The position numbers were made by a program, and so were the translations under genes. A DNA stretch of 64,000 nt from Bacteroidales bacterium (GTDB lineage: Bacteria > Bacteroidota > Bacteroidia > Bacteroidales > F082): contig JAFYJV010000034.1 of NCBI GenBank assembly GCA_017537965.1, forward strand, positions 1-64,000, in the 5' to 3' direction. This document shows positions 17,601-25,985 of the stretch, piece after piece. A model generated the notes under the pieces. It did not search any database and was not told where the DNA came from. It worked only from the letters and a program-made list of their open reading frames with translations. Position 1 is the first letter of the stretch, and every line of letters starts with the position of its first letter.

Positions 17601-18872
17601 TTATTCCACCATGATTTTGAGGATCTCCACGTCGGTCTCCTTCATGCCGAGGCGGCCGAGGCGGCCGATATGGTCGATGGTCTCTTCCACGTCGTTGCCC
17701 ACGATGCCGTCGCCGCCGAGTAGCTCGTTGCCTTTCTTGGCCATTTCGTAGCCGAGGATGCCCGACTCCACCGAGACGGCGATCTTGCCGGCGCACGAAG
17801 GCTTGGCGCCGTCGCACACGATGCCGGCGGCAATGCCGAGGGCGTTTTCCAGCGTATGGCTGATGACGTCGAAGTCTTCGCCCATGAGGTAGGCGATGCC
17901 GCAGCCTGAGGCGCATCCTGCGCTCACGGCGCCACAGTAGGCGGAAAGTCGTCCGATGCCGGTTTTCTGGTGGATAGCCACCAGGTTCGACAGGGCGATG
18001 GCACGGATGGTACGCTCCTCGTCGATATGGTATTCCTCGGCGTATGCGAGGATAGGCAGGCTCACTGTCATGCCTTGGTTGCCGCTGCCAGAGTTGATGA
18101 TCACAGGCATCTCGCAGCCGCTCATGCGGGCGTCACTGCCTGCCGCGGCCCATGCCCGGGCCTTGATGCGGATGTCATCGCCAAAGCTCAGGATGGTGCT
18201 GCCGATGTTGGCGCCCCAGTTGTTCTTCAGGCCTTCCATGGAGATGGCCTTGTTGCATTCGATCTGGGGGCAGATGATGGGCTTCAGCTCCTCAATATCG
18301 ACGGTATTGGCGAAGTCATAGATCTTCTTCATGCAGAGGCACTTGCGGTCGGTGAGCTTGGCATTGGCGTCGGCTTCGTAGCCCGTGTCGAAGAGCACTT
18401 CCTCGTTCTTTTCAATCTTCACGATGTTGGTATGATGTCCCGCGATGCGCACGCTGGAGGATTGGCTGCCGTCGTACAAGGTCACAGTGACATCCAATTG
18501 TGCGATGACATTCAAAGGAACGATCGTCATCAAGGTGTCGTCGAGGAATTGGGAGATGGCCTTTTTCTGCTCGGGGGTCACTTCGGCGATGACCTCAAGC
18601 GCCTTGTCGGGGTTGCCTGCCACGATACCTGCCGCCACGGAGGCTTTCAGGCCTTTCATGCCCTTGGTGTTGGGCACGATGACGCTTTTCACGTTCTTAA
18701 TGATGTTGCCGCTGGCCTTGATCTCCACCCGTTTGGGCAAGCTGCCCAGCACCTCGCGAGCCTTGGCGGCGGCGTAGGCCAGACAGATGGGTTCGGTACA
18801 GCCCATGGCGGGCACGAGTTCTTCTTTCAGGATGGCCAGGTAAGACTGGTAACAACAATCGCTTTTATCCAT
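17601..18872 (-). CDS. cyuA: L-cysteine desulfidase / UPF0597 (YhaM/CyuA) family
   Basis: The 423-residue product has the family's cysteine landmarks: VPAMGCTEP near residue 25, ARMSGCEMPVIINSGSGNQG in the middle, YCGAVSAGCASGCGIAY later and CDGAKPSCAGK near residue 365. In characterised relatives these bind a [4Fe-4S] cluster used for beta-elimination, turning L-cysteine into pyruvate, ammonia and sulfide. The fold is shared with serine dehydratase alpha subunits, so serine is an alternative substrate. It forms an operon with the AtoE-like permease and has a TACCTTTG promoter at 18889-18896. Confidence 0.85.
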   Translation of the reverse strand: MDKSDCCYQSYLAILKEELVPAMGCTEPICLAYAAAKAREVLGSLPKRVEIKASGNIIKNVKSVIVPNTKGMKGLKASVAAGIVAGNPDKALEVIAEVTPEQKKAISQFLDDTLMTIVPLNVIAQLDVTVTLYDGSQSSSVRIAGHHTNIVKIEKNEEVLFDTGYEADANAKLTDRKCLCMKKIYDFANTVDIEELKPIICPQIECNKAISMEGLKNNWGANIGSTILSFGDDIRIKARAWAAAGSDARMSGCEMPVIINSGSGNQGMTVSLPILAYAEEYHIDEERTIRAIALSNLVAIHQKTGIGRLSAYCGAVSAGCASGCGIAYLMGEDFDVISHTLENALGIAAGIVCDGAKPSCAGKIAVSVESGILGYEMAKKGNELLGGDGIVGNDVEETIDHIGRLGRLGMKETDVEILKIMVE

Positions 18873-18888
18873 TGGATTAAATTTTTGG

Positions 18889-18896
18889 CAAAGGTA
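18889..18896 (-). promoter_or_regulatory. -7 element for the cyuA operon
   Basis: Minus-strand TACCTTTG, 16 bases before the start codon at 18872, divergent from the Fic promoter. Confidence 0.6.
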
Positions 18897-18939
18897 AGAA
18901 AAGATGAGATTATTAGAAATAAATGAGGTGGAAATTGTT

Positions 18940-18947
18940 TATATTTG
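18940..18947 (+). promoter_or_regulatory. -7 element for the Fic gene
   Basis: TATATTTG followed by CA, 26 bases before the ATG at 18974. It lies downstream of the alternative start at 18923 and rules it out. Confidence 0.65.
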
Positions 18948-18973
18948 CAAAACAGATTAAGAATGAGAAAACG

Positions 18974-20131
18974 ATGTACATCGACTTTGATAAATACATT
19001 CGTCAGGGAGAGCCGGAAAAGAGGGAGCGGGCTGATGCATGGCGCGTGGCCATCGGTTTGCAGGCTGTGGATGGACTGAAAACCTCGGAGTATCTTCGGG
19101 AGACCGCGCGTCGGAACATTGAAGGAGACATCACCATTGACGAGGCTAAGGAACTGGTCAATCAATATTATATCAAGAAAACCGCTCATGATGAGGGAGA
19201 TGCCGACGTTGAAGAGGCTGACAAGGTATCTGCGAACATTTCAAAACTGCTGCAAACCGATTCGTTTACTTATAGCGTGGCTGGCTTTGCCGCCATCCAC
19301 AAAGCCATCTTTGAGGGCGTTTTCAAACATGCTGGTCGTTTCAGGGACTACGACATCACGAAAAAAGAATGGGTTTTGCGTGGCGACACGGTGTTTTATG
19401 CCCATTGGGAAGATTTGGGAATGACCCTTCAGTACGATTTGGACCAAGAACGACAATTCAACTACAAGCCGTTGGATAAGAATCAGCTGGTAGAACACAT
19501 CGCTAGGTTTGTTTCCGGCTTGTGGCAGATACATCCTTTTGGCGAGGGGAACACCCGTACTACAGCCATCTTTACCATTAAATACCTGCGTTCGCTTGGT
19601 TTCGATGTGAACAATGACTTGTTTGAGCAACATTCATGGTATTTCCGTAACGCACTGGTTCGCGCTAACTACCGTAATGTGGCTAAAGGCATTGAATATG
19701 AGCCTGTCTTTTTGGAACGTTTCTTCCGTAACCTGCTTTTGGGTGAGGATAATACGCTGAAGAATCGTTACATGATGGTTAATCCTCCCGAGGAATGGAA
19801 GATGCCTGAAACAGAACAAGTACCCAGCAAGTTACCCGACAAGTTACCCGACAAGTTACCCGACAAGTTACCCGACAAGTTCAGTACTAAGAATCAGTAT
19901 ATCATTAGCTTAGTGATGGCTGTCGGGTTGGGAGAAATGTCTATAAAAGAGATGATAGAGTATCTTGGCTTGAAGAATAGGGAAAGTTTCATGGATGTGT
20001 ATCTCAATCCCGCAATAAAAGCGAAGTACGTCCGAATGCTCTATCCCGACAAGCCTCGCCACCCGCGGCAGAAATATCTGCTTACCGCCAAGGGTATTCT
20101 GCTGTATAACCAAATGATGAAAGAGGACTAA
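18974..20131 (+). CDS. Fic-domain protein with tandem-repeat linker and winged helix
   Basis: The 385-residue product carries the Fic motif HPFGEGNTRT (187-196), a variant of HPFx(D/E)GNGR with Thr replacing the second Gly. The catalytic His and Arg are present, so AMP or another nucleotide monophosphate transfer is plausible. Residues 22-66 (VAIGLQAVDGLKTSEYLRETARRNIEGDITIDEAKEL, cited by position) resemble VbhA-type antitoxins, with a recurring IEG/VDG core. That suggests in-cis inhibition, although the Ser/Thr of the inhibitory motif is missing. Residues near 283-300 are KLPD repeats, followed by a winged-helix-like C-terminal domain that may bind DNA or partners. Target unknown. Confidence 0.82.
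   Translation: MYIDFDKYIRQGEPEKRERADAWRVAIGLQAVDGLKTSEYLRETARRNIEGDITIDEAKELVNQYYIKKTAHDEGDADVEEADKVSANISKLLQTDSFTYSVAGFAAIHKAIFEGVFKHAGRFRDYDITKKEWVLRGDTVFYAHWEDLGMTLQYDLDQERQFNYKPLDKNQLVEHIARFVSGLWQIHPFGEGNTRTTAIFTIKYLRSLGFDVNNDLFEQHSWYFRNALVRANYRNVAKGIEYEPVFLERFFRNLLLGEDNTLKNRYMMVNPPEEWKMPETEQVPSKLPDKLPDKLPDKLPDKFSTKNQYIISLVMAVGLGEMSIKEMIEYLGLKNRESFMDVYLNPAIKAKYVRMLYPDKPRHPRQKYLLTAKGILLYNQMMKED
19817..19881 (+). repeat. 12-bp tandem repeat in the Fic linker (KLPD units)
   Basis: Four perfect copies of AAGTTACCCGAC (19829-19876), one degenerate copy before and a partial one after. Each unit encodes Lys-Leu-Pro-Asp, and a change in copy number keeps the frame. Confidence 0.9.
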
Positions 20132-20216
20132 ATTACAAGCAGTATTTCACTGCAGACACTGCAGGGAAACTCTCTTGGATACTGAACGCTGAGGACTTCA
20201 TCTTGGGTTTGGACAA

Positions 20217-20237
20217 TTACTTCTTACTTCTCTCTTC
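20217..20237 (-). repeat. 7-bp repeat next to the TPR gene stop
   Basis: TTACTTC twice, then TCTCTTC, on the plus strand, ending four bases before the stop codon (20242-20244) of the leftward TPR gene. A matching tract lies on the other side of this gene at 22343-22370. Confidence 0.65.
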
Positions 20238-20241
20238 TTTA

Positions 20242-22329
20242 CTAATTGCTTCTCGAAATCTCCACCAAACTCACCTCCACGTCGTCGTTCTCGGAGATTA
20301 GCTCGATCCAGGTGTTGTCTTCGCTGAACCACTTGTATTGAGCACCGATGCGGAAGATGTAGGTTTTCTCGTCTTCGCTCTCGGAGATGGCAAGCACGAA
20401 ACCGCCGTTTTTGCCGGCTTCGCTACCGAAGCTGACGATCATCGGGAAACTCTTGCCAGGGGTGAGGTTACGGGCTTTCAGGATGATGTAGTTGGAACGG
20501 CGTGAGGCCACATCGACAGGGTTGAAAGTGAAACGACGCGGGGTATTGGCTGCCATGGTGAAGGCATCGGTGTTGAGTTCATACAACTTGTTCTCTTCGA
20601 TGATCTTGTTGATCTTGTCGATCATCTCGATGGGGTAGGGCTCACCCAATCCGAGGTCAACGGCCTTGGCGTAGTTCTCCACGGCCTTGTCCAAAGCCTT
20701 GGCAGCATATTGCTTGTCACCTTCCTTGACGAACTTGTTGTAATCGGAGCGCATGGCGGCCATCTTCTGGTTATCGAGACGTTCGGCTTCGGCCAGCTTG
20801 GCGGTGGCTTCGGCGTCATCAGGCTTGGCGAGCAGGGCGATTTGGTACTGGCCTATTGCCTCGCGGTAGTTCTCGTCGTTCATGAAACGGCCGGCGGCGG
20901 CCATGGCTGCGTCGTAACGCTGTTGTGCTTCAGCGGCGATCTGGGCGAAGATGCCCTCGATCTCTGCGATCTTAGCTGTCGCAACGGCATTGCCTTCGTC
21001 GATGGTGAGTACTTCTTGGTATTTAGCCTTGGCATCGATGTACTTCTCTTCGGCCAGGAGTCCGTTGGCGACGCCGAGCATGTCTTGTATCCGTGCTTGG
21101 CGTTCCGCCTCGGCGGCTGCCTCAGCGGCGAGGCGGGCTGCTTCAGCCTCGGCAGCCAGACGGGCTGCCTCGGCTTCTGCCGCCAAGCGCGCGGCCTCTT
21201 CGGCGGCGGCTTGCTCGGCGGCAAGACGAGCGGCCTCCGCCTCCTCTTCGAGTCGGCGGAGCGTGGCGCTCATCTCGTTGACCTTCTGGGTGGCGGCAAG
21301 GTCACCCGGCTTGTATCCCAAGGCCTCTTGGTAGGTGTTGAGCGCCATCTGGTATTGTGCTTGTGACTCCAACTCGGCACCTCTCGCCATGGCGGCGAGA
21401 TAGTTCTGCTCAGCGATGTATTCTGGACTCTCGAACAACTCGTTGATGCGACGGATCATGTCGGTGGCGTATGGGTCGTTTGGAACGACGCTGGCGACGC
21501 TTTGGTACTTGGCCTTGGCTTCCTGATAGTTTTTGCTTTCATAGAGCTGGTCGGCCTCGGCGATGAGCGCGTTGTAACGGTCGTTCGTGTCCTTTGAGGA
21601 ACGGTAGCCCTGTAGCAGGCTCTGGACCTGTGCGTCTTCGGGGAAGATCTCCAAGGCTTGGCTCAGCATCCCGATGGCACCGTCGTAGTTCTTTCGCAAT
21701 GCCAGCTGGTTGGCGTCTTCCACCAACTTGTTGAAACGAGTGACCTTGTCGTTATAGATCTGTTGGAGGCGTCGTGCCTCTGCAATTCTTTCCTTAGGCA
21801 GCTTGTCGTCGGGGAAGATCTCTTGGGCGGTCTCAAACTGCATGATGGCGGCGTCGAAGTTCTCTCCTTCAAGCAGTGCATTGCCTTGTTCTATGGCGCG
21901 GTTGTAGGCGTCCTGTTTGTCTTGGCGGTCCTTGAGGATATCACGGATGGTCTGGGCCTGGCTGCCTACATATTTGTCATTGGGGAAGATGGCCAAGGCC
22001 TTCTCGTATTCTGCCAATGCCTCTTCATATCGGTTTTGGGTGTTGAGGGCGTCACCGGCATCGAGATGGGCGTAAAACACCTCTTGGCGTTCGCTGTCGG
22101 CCTGGATCTTCACCAGTGTCTCATCCAACTTAGCCTTGGCTTCGGCGTCTTTGGGCTTTTGCTTGAGAGCCATCTCGTAATAAGTCTTGGCACTGATGTA
22201 ATCCTTGGCAGCGAACTTGGTGTTGCCGCTTCTCATCAACGATTCGTATGACTCAGTGGCCTGGGAATAGACCCCTGTCGAACAAAGCAGGAAAGCTCCG
22301 AAAACTAACCCTAATAATATGTTTTTCAT
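20242..22329 (-). CDS. exported TPR/coiled-coil protein
   Basis: The 695-residue product has a signal peptide (MKNILLGLVFGAFLLCSTGVYSQ) and about ten degenerate tetratricopeptide units, with recurring patterns such as NYQEAKAKYQSVASVVPNDP and NYREAIGQYQIALLAKPDD. An Ala/Glu/Arg-rich helix (about residues 360-415, with the motif EAARLAAEA repeated) interrupts them and should form a coiled coil. The last 110 residues (RRFTFNPVDVASRRSNYIILKARNL onward, described by position) look like a beta-rich domain. Likely a periplasmic scaffold; partners unknown. It may be co-transcribed with the LolD-like gene. Confidence 0.72.
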   Translation of the reverse strand: MKNILLGLVFGAFLLCSTGVYSQATESYESLMRSGNTKFAAKDYISAKTYYEMALKQKPKDAEAKAKLDETLVKIQADSERQEVFYAHLDAGDALNTQNRYEEALAEYEKALAIFPNDKYVGSQAQTIRDILKDRQDKQDAYNRAIEQGNALLEGENFDAAIMQFETAQEIFPDDKLPKERIAEARRLQQIYNDKVTRFNKLVEDANQLALRKNYDGAIGMLSQALEIFPEDAQVQSLLQGYRSSKDTNDRYNALIAEADQLYESKNYQEAKAKYQSVASVVPNDPYATDMIRRINELFESPEYIAEQNYLAAMARGAELESQAQYQMALNTYQEALGYKPGDLAATQKVNEMSATLRRLEEEAEAARLAAEQAAAEEAARLAAEAEAARLAAEAEAARLAAEAAAEAERQARIQDMLGVANGLLAEEKYIDAKAKYQEVLTIDEGNAVATAKIAEIEGIFAQIAAEAQQRYDAAMAAAGRFMNDENYREAIGQYQIALLAKPDDAEATAKLAEAERLDNQKMAAMRSDYNKFVKEGDKQYAAKALDKAVENYAKAVDLGLGEPYPIEMIDKINKIIEENKLYELNTDAFTMAANTPRRFTFNPVDVASRRSNYIILKARNLTPGKSFPMIVSFGSEAGKNGGFVLAISESEDEKTYIFRIGAQYKWFSEDNTWIELISENDDVEVSLVEISRSN

Positions 22330-22342
22330 CTTTTTAAAATTC

Positions 22343-22370
22343 TTTCTTCTTACTTCTAACTTCTGACTTC
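22343..22370 (-). repeat. 7-bp repeat between the LolD-like and TPR genes
   Basis: On the plus strand TTTCTTC, TTACTTC, TAACTTC, TGACTTC. The tract ends on the first base of the stop codon of the LolD-like gene (22370-22372) and occupies the leader of the TPR gene. Confidence 0.7.
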
Positions 22371-23023
22371 TATAAACTGATTTTTCCGTCTTTTATTGTA
22401 ATGGTCCGATCCGACATGGAGGCAAGCTCAGGGTTGTGGGTGACGATGACAAAGGTCTGTTGGAACTCGTCTCTCAACCGGAAGAAGAGTTGGTGCAATT
22501 CTTGTGCGGACTTGGAGTCGAGGTTGCCTGAAGGTTCGTCGGCAAGTACCACGGCGGGTTTGTTGATCAAAGCGCGTGCCACAGCGATGCGTTGTTGTTC
22601 GCCACCTGACAGCTGCGAGGGCTTGTGGTCTTTCCTTTCGGTGAGATTCAGGTAATCAAGCAGCTGCAGGGCGTGGTTCACGGCTTCCTCTCTCGGCGTC
22701 CCGCCGATGAAAGCGGGAATGCAGATGTTTTCGAGGGCAGTGAACTCGGGAAGAAGATGGTGAAATTGGAATACGAAACCGATCTTCTTGTTTCTGAAAT
22801 CAGCCAAAGCCTTGTCGTTGAGCTTGTTGACATCGGTTCCTTCAATGGAAAGCAATCCTTTGTCGGCTCGGTCGAGGGTGCCGATGATGTGCAACAGCGT
22901 GGATTTTCCAGCGCCTGAGGCTCCAACAATGCTGACGATCTCCTGCTTGGCAATATGCAGGTCGATGCCCTTGAGCACCTCAAGGTTACCGAATGATTTG
23001 TGTATGCCTGTTGCTTGAATCAT
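22370..23023 (-). CDS. ABC transporter ATPase, LolD-like
   Basis: The 217-residue product has Walker A (GASGAGKST), Q-loop ([18 protein letters not shown]), signature ([15 protein letters not shown]), Walker B ([12 protein letters not shown]) and H-loop (VTHNPEL). The [12 protein letters not shown] segment is typical of LolD, which powers release of lipoproteins from the inner membrane. No LolC/E permease is adjacent, which is common in Bacteroidota. The start at 23023 is preferred to 23047. The related MacB and FtsE ATPases are alternatives. Confidence 0.8.
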   Translation of the reverse strand: MIQATGIHKSFGNLEVLKGIDLHIAKQEIVSIVGASGAGKSTLLHIIGTLDRADKGLLSIEGTDVNKLNDKALADFRNKKIGFVFQFHHLLPEFTALENICIPAFIGGTPREEAVNHALQLLDYLNLTERKDHKPSQLSGGEQQRIAVARALINKPAVVLADEPSGNLDSKSAQELHQLFFRLRDEFQQTFVIVTHNPELASMSDRTITIKDGKISL

Positions 23024-23056
23024 GTTTGTCTTTGTTTGGGAATGCAAAGGTGCTGT

Positions 23057-23296
23057 TTATTCCTCTATTTCCGCATTGGGCAATTCTTCCAAAATCTGCA
23101 TGGCCCGATCATAGTCTTTCGAAAAGACGTAAACGGAGGCTTCGCCTTTGATGACGTTGGCAGCCCAGCCTGCAACGAGGCTTTCTTCTTGGAAGTTGCG
23201 AATGAGATACTGGATGCCGTTCTCTTCCATCACACCACCGATGAACTCCGCCTCGACCAGGGAGCCTGAGTAGATGAGCTTAAGTTCGTTTTCCAT
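23057..23296 (-). CDS. DUF2007 (putative signal-transducing) protein
   Basis: The 79-residue product matches the small DUF2007 family: LIYSGSLVEAEFIGGVMEENGI, then SVYVFSKDYDRAMQILEEL. The ferredoxin-like fold resembles PII proteins, but no ligand is known. It is encoded between the EamA and LolD-like genes in the same direction. Confidence 0.7.
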   Translation of the reverse strand: MENELKLIYSGSLVEAEFIGGVMEENGIQYLIRNFQEESLVAGWAANVIKGEASVYVFSKDYDRAMQILEELPNAEIEE

Positions 23297-23332
23297 ATTG
23301 GTCTTTTTTTTGATGCGGCAAAGTTAAGCAAA

Positions 23333-24256
23333 TTATTTCTTTTTTTTATCCACATTCAGCATCACGATGGCGAAAACCATGGCAACGGCGGCAATCCATT
23401 GCACGGGCGAATACACCGTCTTGTTTACAAAGTAATCGAGCACAACAGCCGTGATGGGATACATCAACTCCAAAAAAGTGGAGATGGATGCCTTTACATT
23501 GCGAAGGCCGTAGTAATAGAGGAAGATAGCTCCCGATCCCGTGGTCAAGCCGATGAGGACGATGAACATCCAGTTCCTGGGCGTGATCTGTGAGAAGTCG
23601 CCGATATGGCCCGTCAACAATACGATGACCAACATGATCACAGTGGTGAAACAATAGCGGAAAAAAGTGGAACTGTAGAAGGAATAGTTGCCAAGGATCT
23701 TCTTGGAGAAGACGGTGGAACTGCCGAATGAGAACGCGGCCAGTAACGAGAGCAGGGCGGCATAGATGGTGGTGACGCCCTCCGTGCTGAAGTCGGGGAG
23801 CGCCCATCCGAAAGTGAGGAAATATCCTCCGACAAGGGCAATGCCTGCCCAAAGGACAAAGTGCTTCTTGATCCGCTCTTTCAGGATGATACGCGCCAAG
23901 ATGACGGCAAAGACGGGCTGGAGTTTCTGCAACAAGACGATGACGGAGAGGTTGTTGAAGTGAAGCAAAAACAACGACTTGACGATGGCCAAGGTGCCCA
24001 GTGCGCCTCCGAAGAGGGCGATGAGGGTGAAATAAAGAAAGTCTGAGCGACTCATCGTCTTTAACAATCGATACTGCTTGAAGAAAAAGAAATTCATCAG
24101 CAGGAAAGGAAACAGGTGGATTACGAAGACGACGAAAGCAGTATTGAGATTGTATAGTTGAGGAGTGAGCAGGATGCCGTCAACGCCCCACAGCGTGGCA
24201 GAAGCGGCAACGGCGATGGCGCCTGTGACTCGTGGATTATTGTGCGGATTGTTCAT
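23333..24256 (-). CDS. EamA/DMT-family transporter
   Basis: The 307-residue product has ten hydrophobic segments arranged as two EamA repeats. The first ends around KLQPVFAVILARIILKERIK and the second around LELMYPITAVVLDYFVNKTVYSPVQW, the usual place of the conserved Pro. Members export metabolites or amino acids; the substrate cannot be read from sequence. It has its own promoter (24284-24291) in a divergent region shared with the Omp28-like gene. Confidence 0.8.
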   Translation of the reverse strand: MNNPHNNPRVTGAIAVAASATLWGVDGILLTPQLYNLNTAFVVFVIHLFPFLLMNFFFFKQYRLLKTMSRSDFLYFTLIALFGGALGTLAIVKSLFLLHFNNLSVIVLLQKLQPVFAVILARIILKERIKKHFVLWAGIALVGGYFLTFGWALPDFSTEGVTTIYAALLSLLAAFSFGSSTVFSKKILGNYSFYSSTFFRYCFTTVIMLVIVLLTGHIGDFSQITPRNWMFIVLIGLTTGSGAIFLYYYGLRNVKASISTFLELMYPITAVVLDYFVNKTVYSPVQWIAAVAMVFAIVMLNVDKKKK

Positions 24257-24283
24257 TCTTTTTTTCTAAATGGAATCGTGTGG

Positions 24284-24291
24284 CAAAAATA
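24284..24291 (-). promoter_or_regulatory. -7 element of the EamA gene
   Basis: Minus-strand TATTTTTG followed by CC, 28 bases ahead of the start at 24256. It lies eight bases from the divergent promoter at 24299. Confidence 0.6.
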
Positions 24292-24298
24292 AAAAATA

Positions 24299-24306
24299 TA
24301 AATTTG
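24299..24306 (+). promoter_or_regulatory. -7 element of the Omp28-like gene
   Basis: TAAATTTG followed by CA, 26 bases ahead of the ATG at 24332. Confidence 0.6.
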
Positions 24307-24331
24307 CAAAAAATTCTTATCGAGCTAATCC

Positions 24332-25951
24332 ATGAAAAAAACCTTGCTTCTTCTGGCTGCGGCCTTGATGCCATTGTCGGCCGCTTTTGCCCAACTGAAA
24401 GACAATGTGGCGCGTGAATGTGTGCTGTTTGAGTTATTTACGGGTATCGGATGCCAATACTGTCCAGCCGCAGCGAATGGGGTCGCACAACTCCTTGCAG
24501 AAGGGAAAGCGATCGCACCGGTGGCCTATCATACCAGTGCCTTTTCGCCGGCAACGTATTATACCGTTGAAACCAACGCTAGGGCCAACTTCTATGGCGT
24601 CAACAGTTATCCTACTTTGAAAGCGGACGGCATCCTGTCGTATTCGGGCGGCGGGTCGGCAAGCCAGTCGAACTATGCGACCTATCTCAGCCGCTATAAC
24701 CAGCGTATCAACCAACCTAGCCCATTCACCATCGATCTGACCTGTGAGCCGGGCGCCAACGGCATTTGGAATATTCATTGCGTCGTGAACCAAGTTGGGG
24801 AATGCACCGCCACCAATCTCAGAGTGATGATGGCGCTTACCCAGTGCAACATTGATGTCACTTGGCAGGGAATGACCGGTTTGCATCATGTGTGTCGCGA
24901 TCTCATTCCTACGCAGGCCGGCACCGTTTTCACGGGACCATCCATGACCATCGATGAGACATTCGAGATGCGTTGGCCCAAGCAGGATTGCTATCTTACT
25001 GCATGGGTACAGGATTTCAGCAGCAAGGAGGTCTTTCAGGCAGTGCGTCTTCCCTTGGCACTTGACCTGGACTATGATCTGGTCGCTGAGGCAGTGGACC
25101 ATTACTCGGCCACCAATTGTTCAGGGATGATCAGTCCAAAGATCTTCGTGTCAAGTTATGGCAATGAGGAAGTCACCAGCTTCGATGCAGTGGCGCTTGC
25201 CGACGGAGAGGAAGTGTTCCGTGAGACATGGAATGGATTGTTGCACCAGGGAGAGAAGGTCGATTTCCAGCTGTCGGAATTCAATATGGGCGACTGTTCC
25301 GATCTGAAGATCATGGTTGTGAACCCCAATGGACAGGAAGATGGCTACGACGGGGACAATACCTTGACAGTAGGATTGACGGAACCGCTTGTTATCGATG
25401 GGTACTTGAAGATGCAGGCTAGGACGGATGGGGCTCCGGAAGACATCACGGTTCAGATCATGGACATGTCCACAGGAGAAGTGCTCTATGAATTTCACTT
25501 TGACATCCCAAGCCATGTCTATCAAGAGGAGATGAATGTGCTGAATGCAGGGTGTTACTGTATCCGGATTATGGACGCAGCAGGTGACGGCCTATCCACT
25601 GGACTGATCCGTTTTATCGATGCCAACAACAGGGAATTGTTTAAGGTCAGCAGCACGTCTGGTTTCGCCGATGTGGTGACCTACGAGTTTAGCTGTGACG
25701 GTACCGTGTCGGTGGAGGAAGGAATGGCTTCATTGTCGTTATTTCCCAATCCTTCTGATGGCAGGTTCTTCCTGGATTTGGGAGAGGGTAGCTGGCAAGT
25801 GGAGGTGTATGACGTCACTGGACGCGTCGTTTTTCATGCTTGTCAGTTTGATCGGGGAACCATCGATCTGAACGATTGTGGCAGCGGCGTGTTTTTCCTG
25901 AAAGCCAGTGATGGAGAGCGAGAGGTGACGAAAAAGATTCTGGTGTATTGA
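24332..25951 (+). CDS. Omp28-related secreted protein with T9SS sorting domain
   Basis: The 539-residue product has a signal peptide (MKKTLLLLAAALMPLSAAFAQ) and an Omp28-like thioredoxin-fold region (about 25-230) with LFTGIGCQYCPAA, a CxxC redox-type motif, and YGVNSYPTLKADG, the cis-Pro loop. The central part (about 240-440) is beta-rich. The C terminus (SLFPNPSDGRFFLDLG, VEVYDVTGRVVFHA, GVFFLKASDGEREVTKKILVY) is a type A T9SS sorting domain, so the protein should reach the cell surface. Omp28 of Porphyromonas is an outer-membrane lipoprotein; this relative lacks a lipobox. Confidence 0.82.
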   Translation: MKKTLLLLAAALMPLSAAFAQLKDNVARECVLFELFTGIGCQYCPAAANGVAQLLAEGKAIAPVAYHTSAFSPATYYTVETNARANFYGVNSYPTLKADGILSYSGGGSASQSNYATYLSRYNQRINQPSPFTIDLTCEPGANGIWNIHCVVNQVGECTATNLRVMMALTQCNIDVTWQGMTGLHHVCRDLIPTQAGTVFTGPSMTIDETFEMRWPKQDCYLTAWVQDFSSKEVFQAVRLPLALDLDYDLVAEAVDHYSATNCSGMISPKIFVSSYGNEEVTSFDAVALADGEEVFRETWNGLLHQGEKVDFQLSEFNMGDCSDLKIMVVNPNGQEDGYDGDNTLTVGLTEPLVIDGYLKMQARTDGAPEDITVQIMDMSTGEVLYEFHFDIPSHVYQEEMNVLNAGCYCIRIMDAAGDGLSTGLIRFIDANNRELFKVSSTSGFADVVTYEFSCDGTVSVEEGMASLSLFPNPSDGRFFLDLGEGSWQVEVYDVTGRVVFHACQFDRGTIDLNDCGSGVFFLKASDGEREVTKKILVY

Positions 25952-25985
25952 CCCTCTTTTTCAGTGTCTCGCAGCGATTTGGGGA

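Noticed and set aside
17590..17916. N-terminal extension of the AtoE-like permease
   Set aside because: The Arg-rich extension reads through the end of cyuA in another frame; MFQRL at 17589 is the family start.
17970..18926. 318-codon open frame on the plus strand
   Set aside because: Antisense to cyuA; Asp/Gly/His-rich shadow.
19829..19876. Regulatory repeat or array inside the Fic gene
   Set aside because: The 12-bp repeat is in frame and encodes a KLPD linker; no sign of an independent element.
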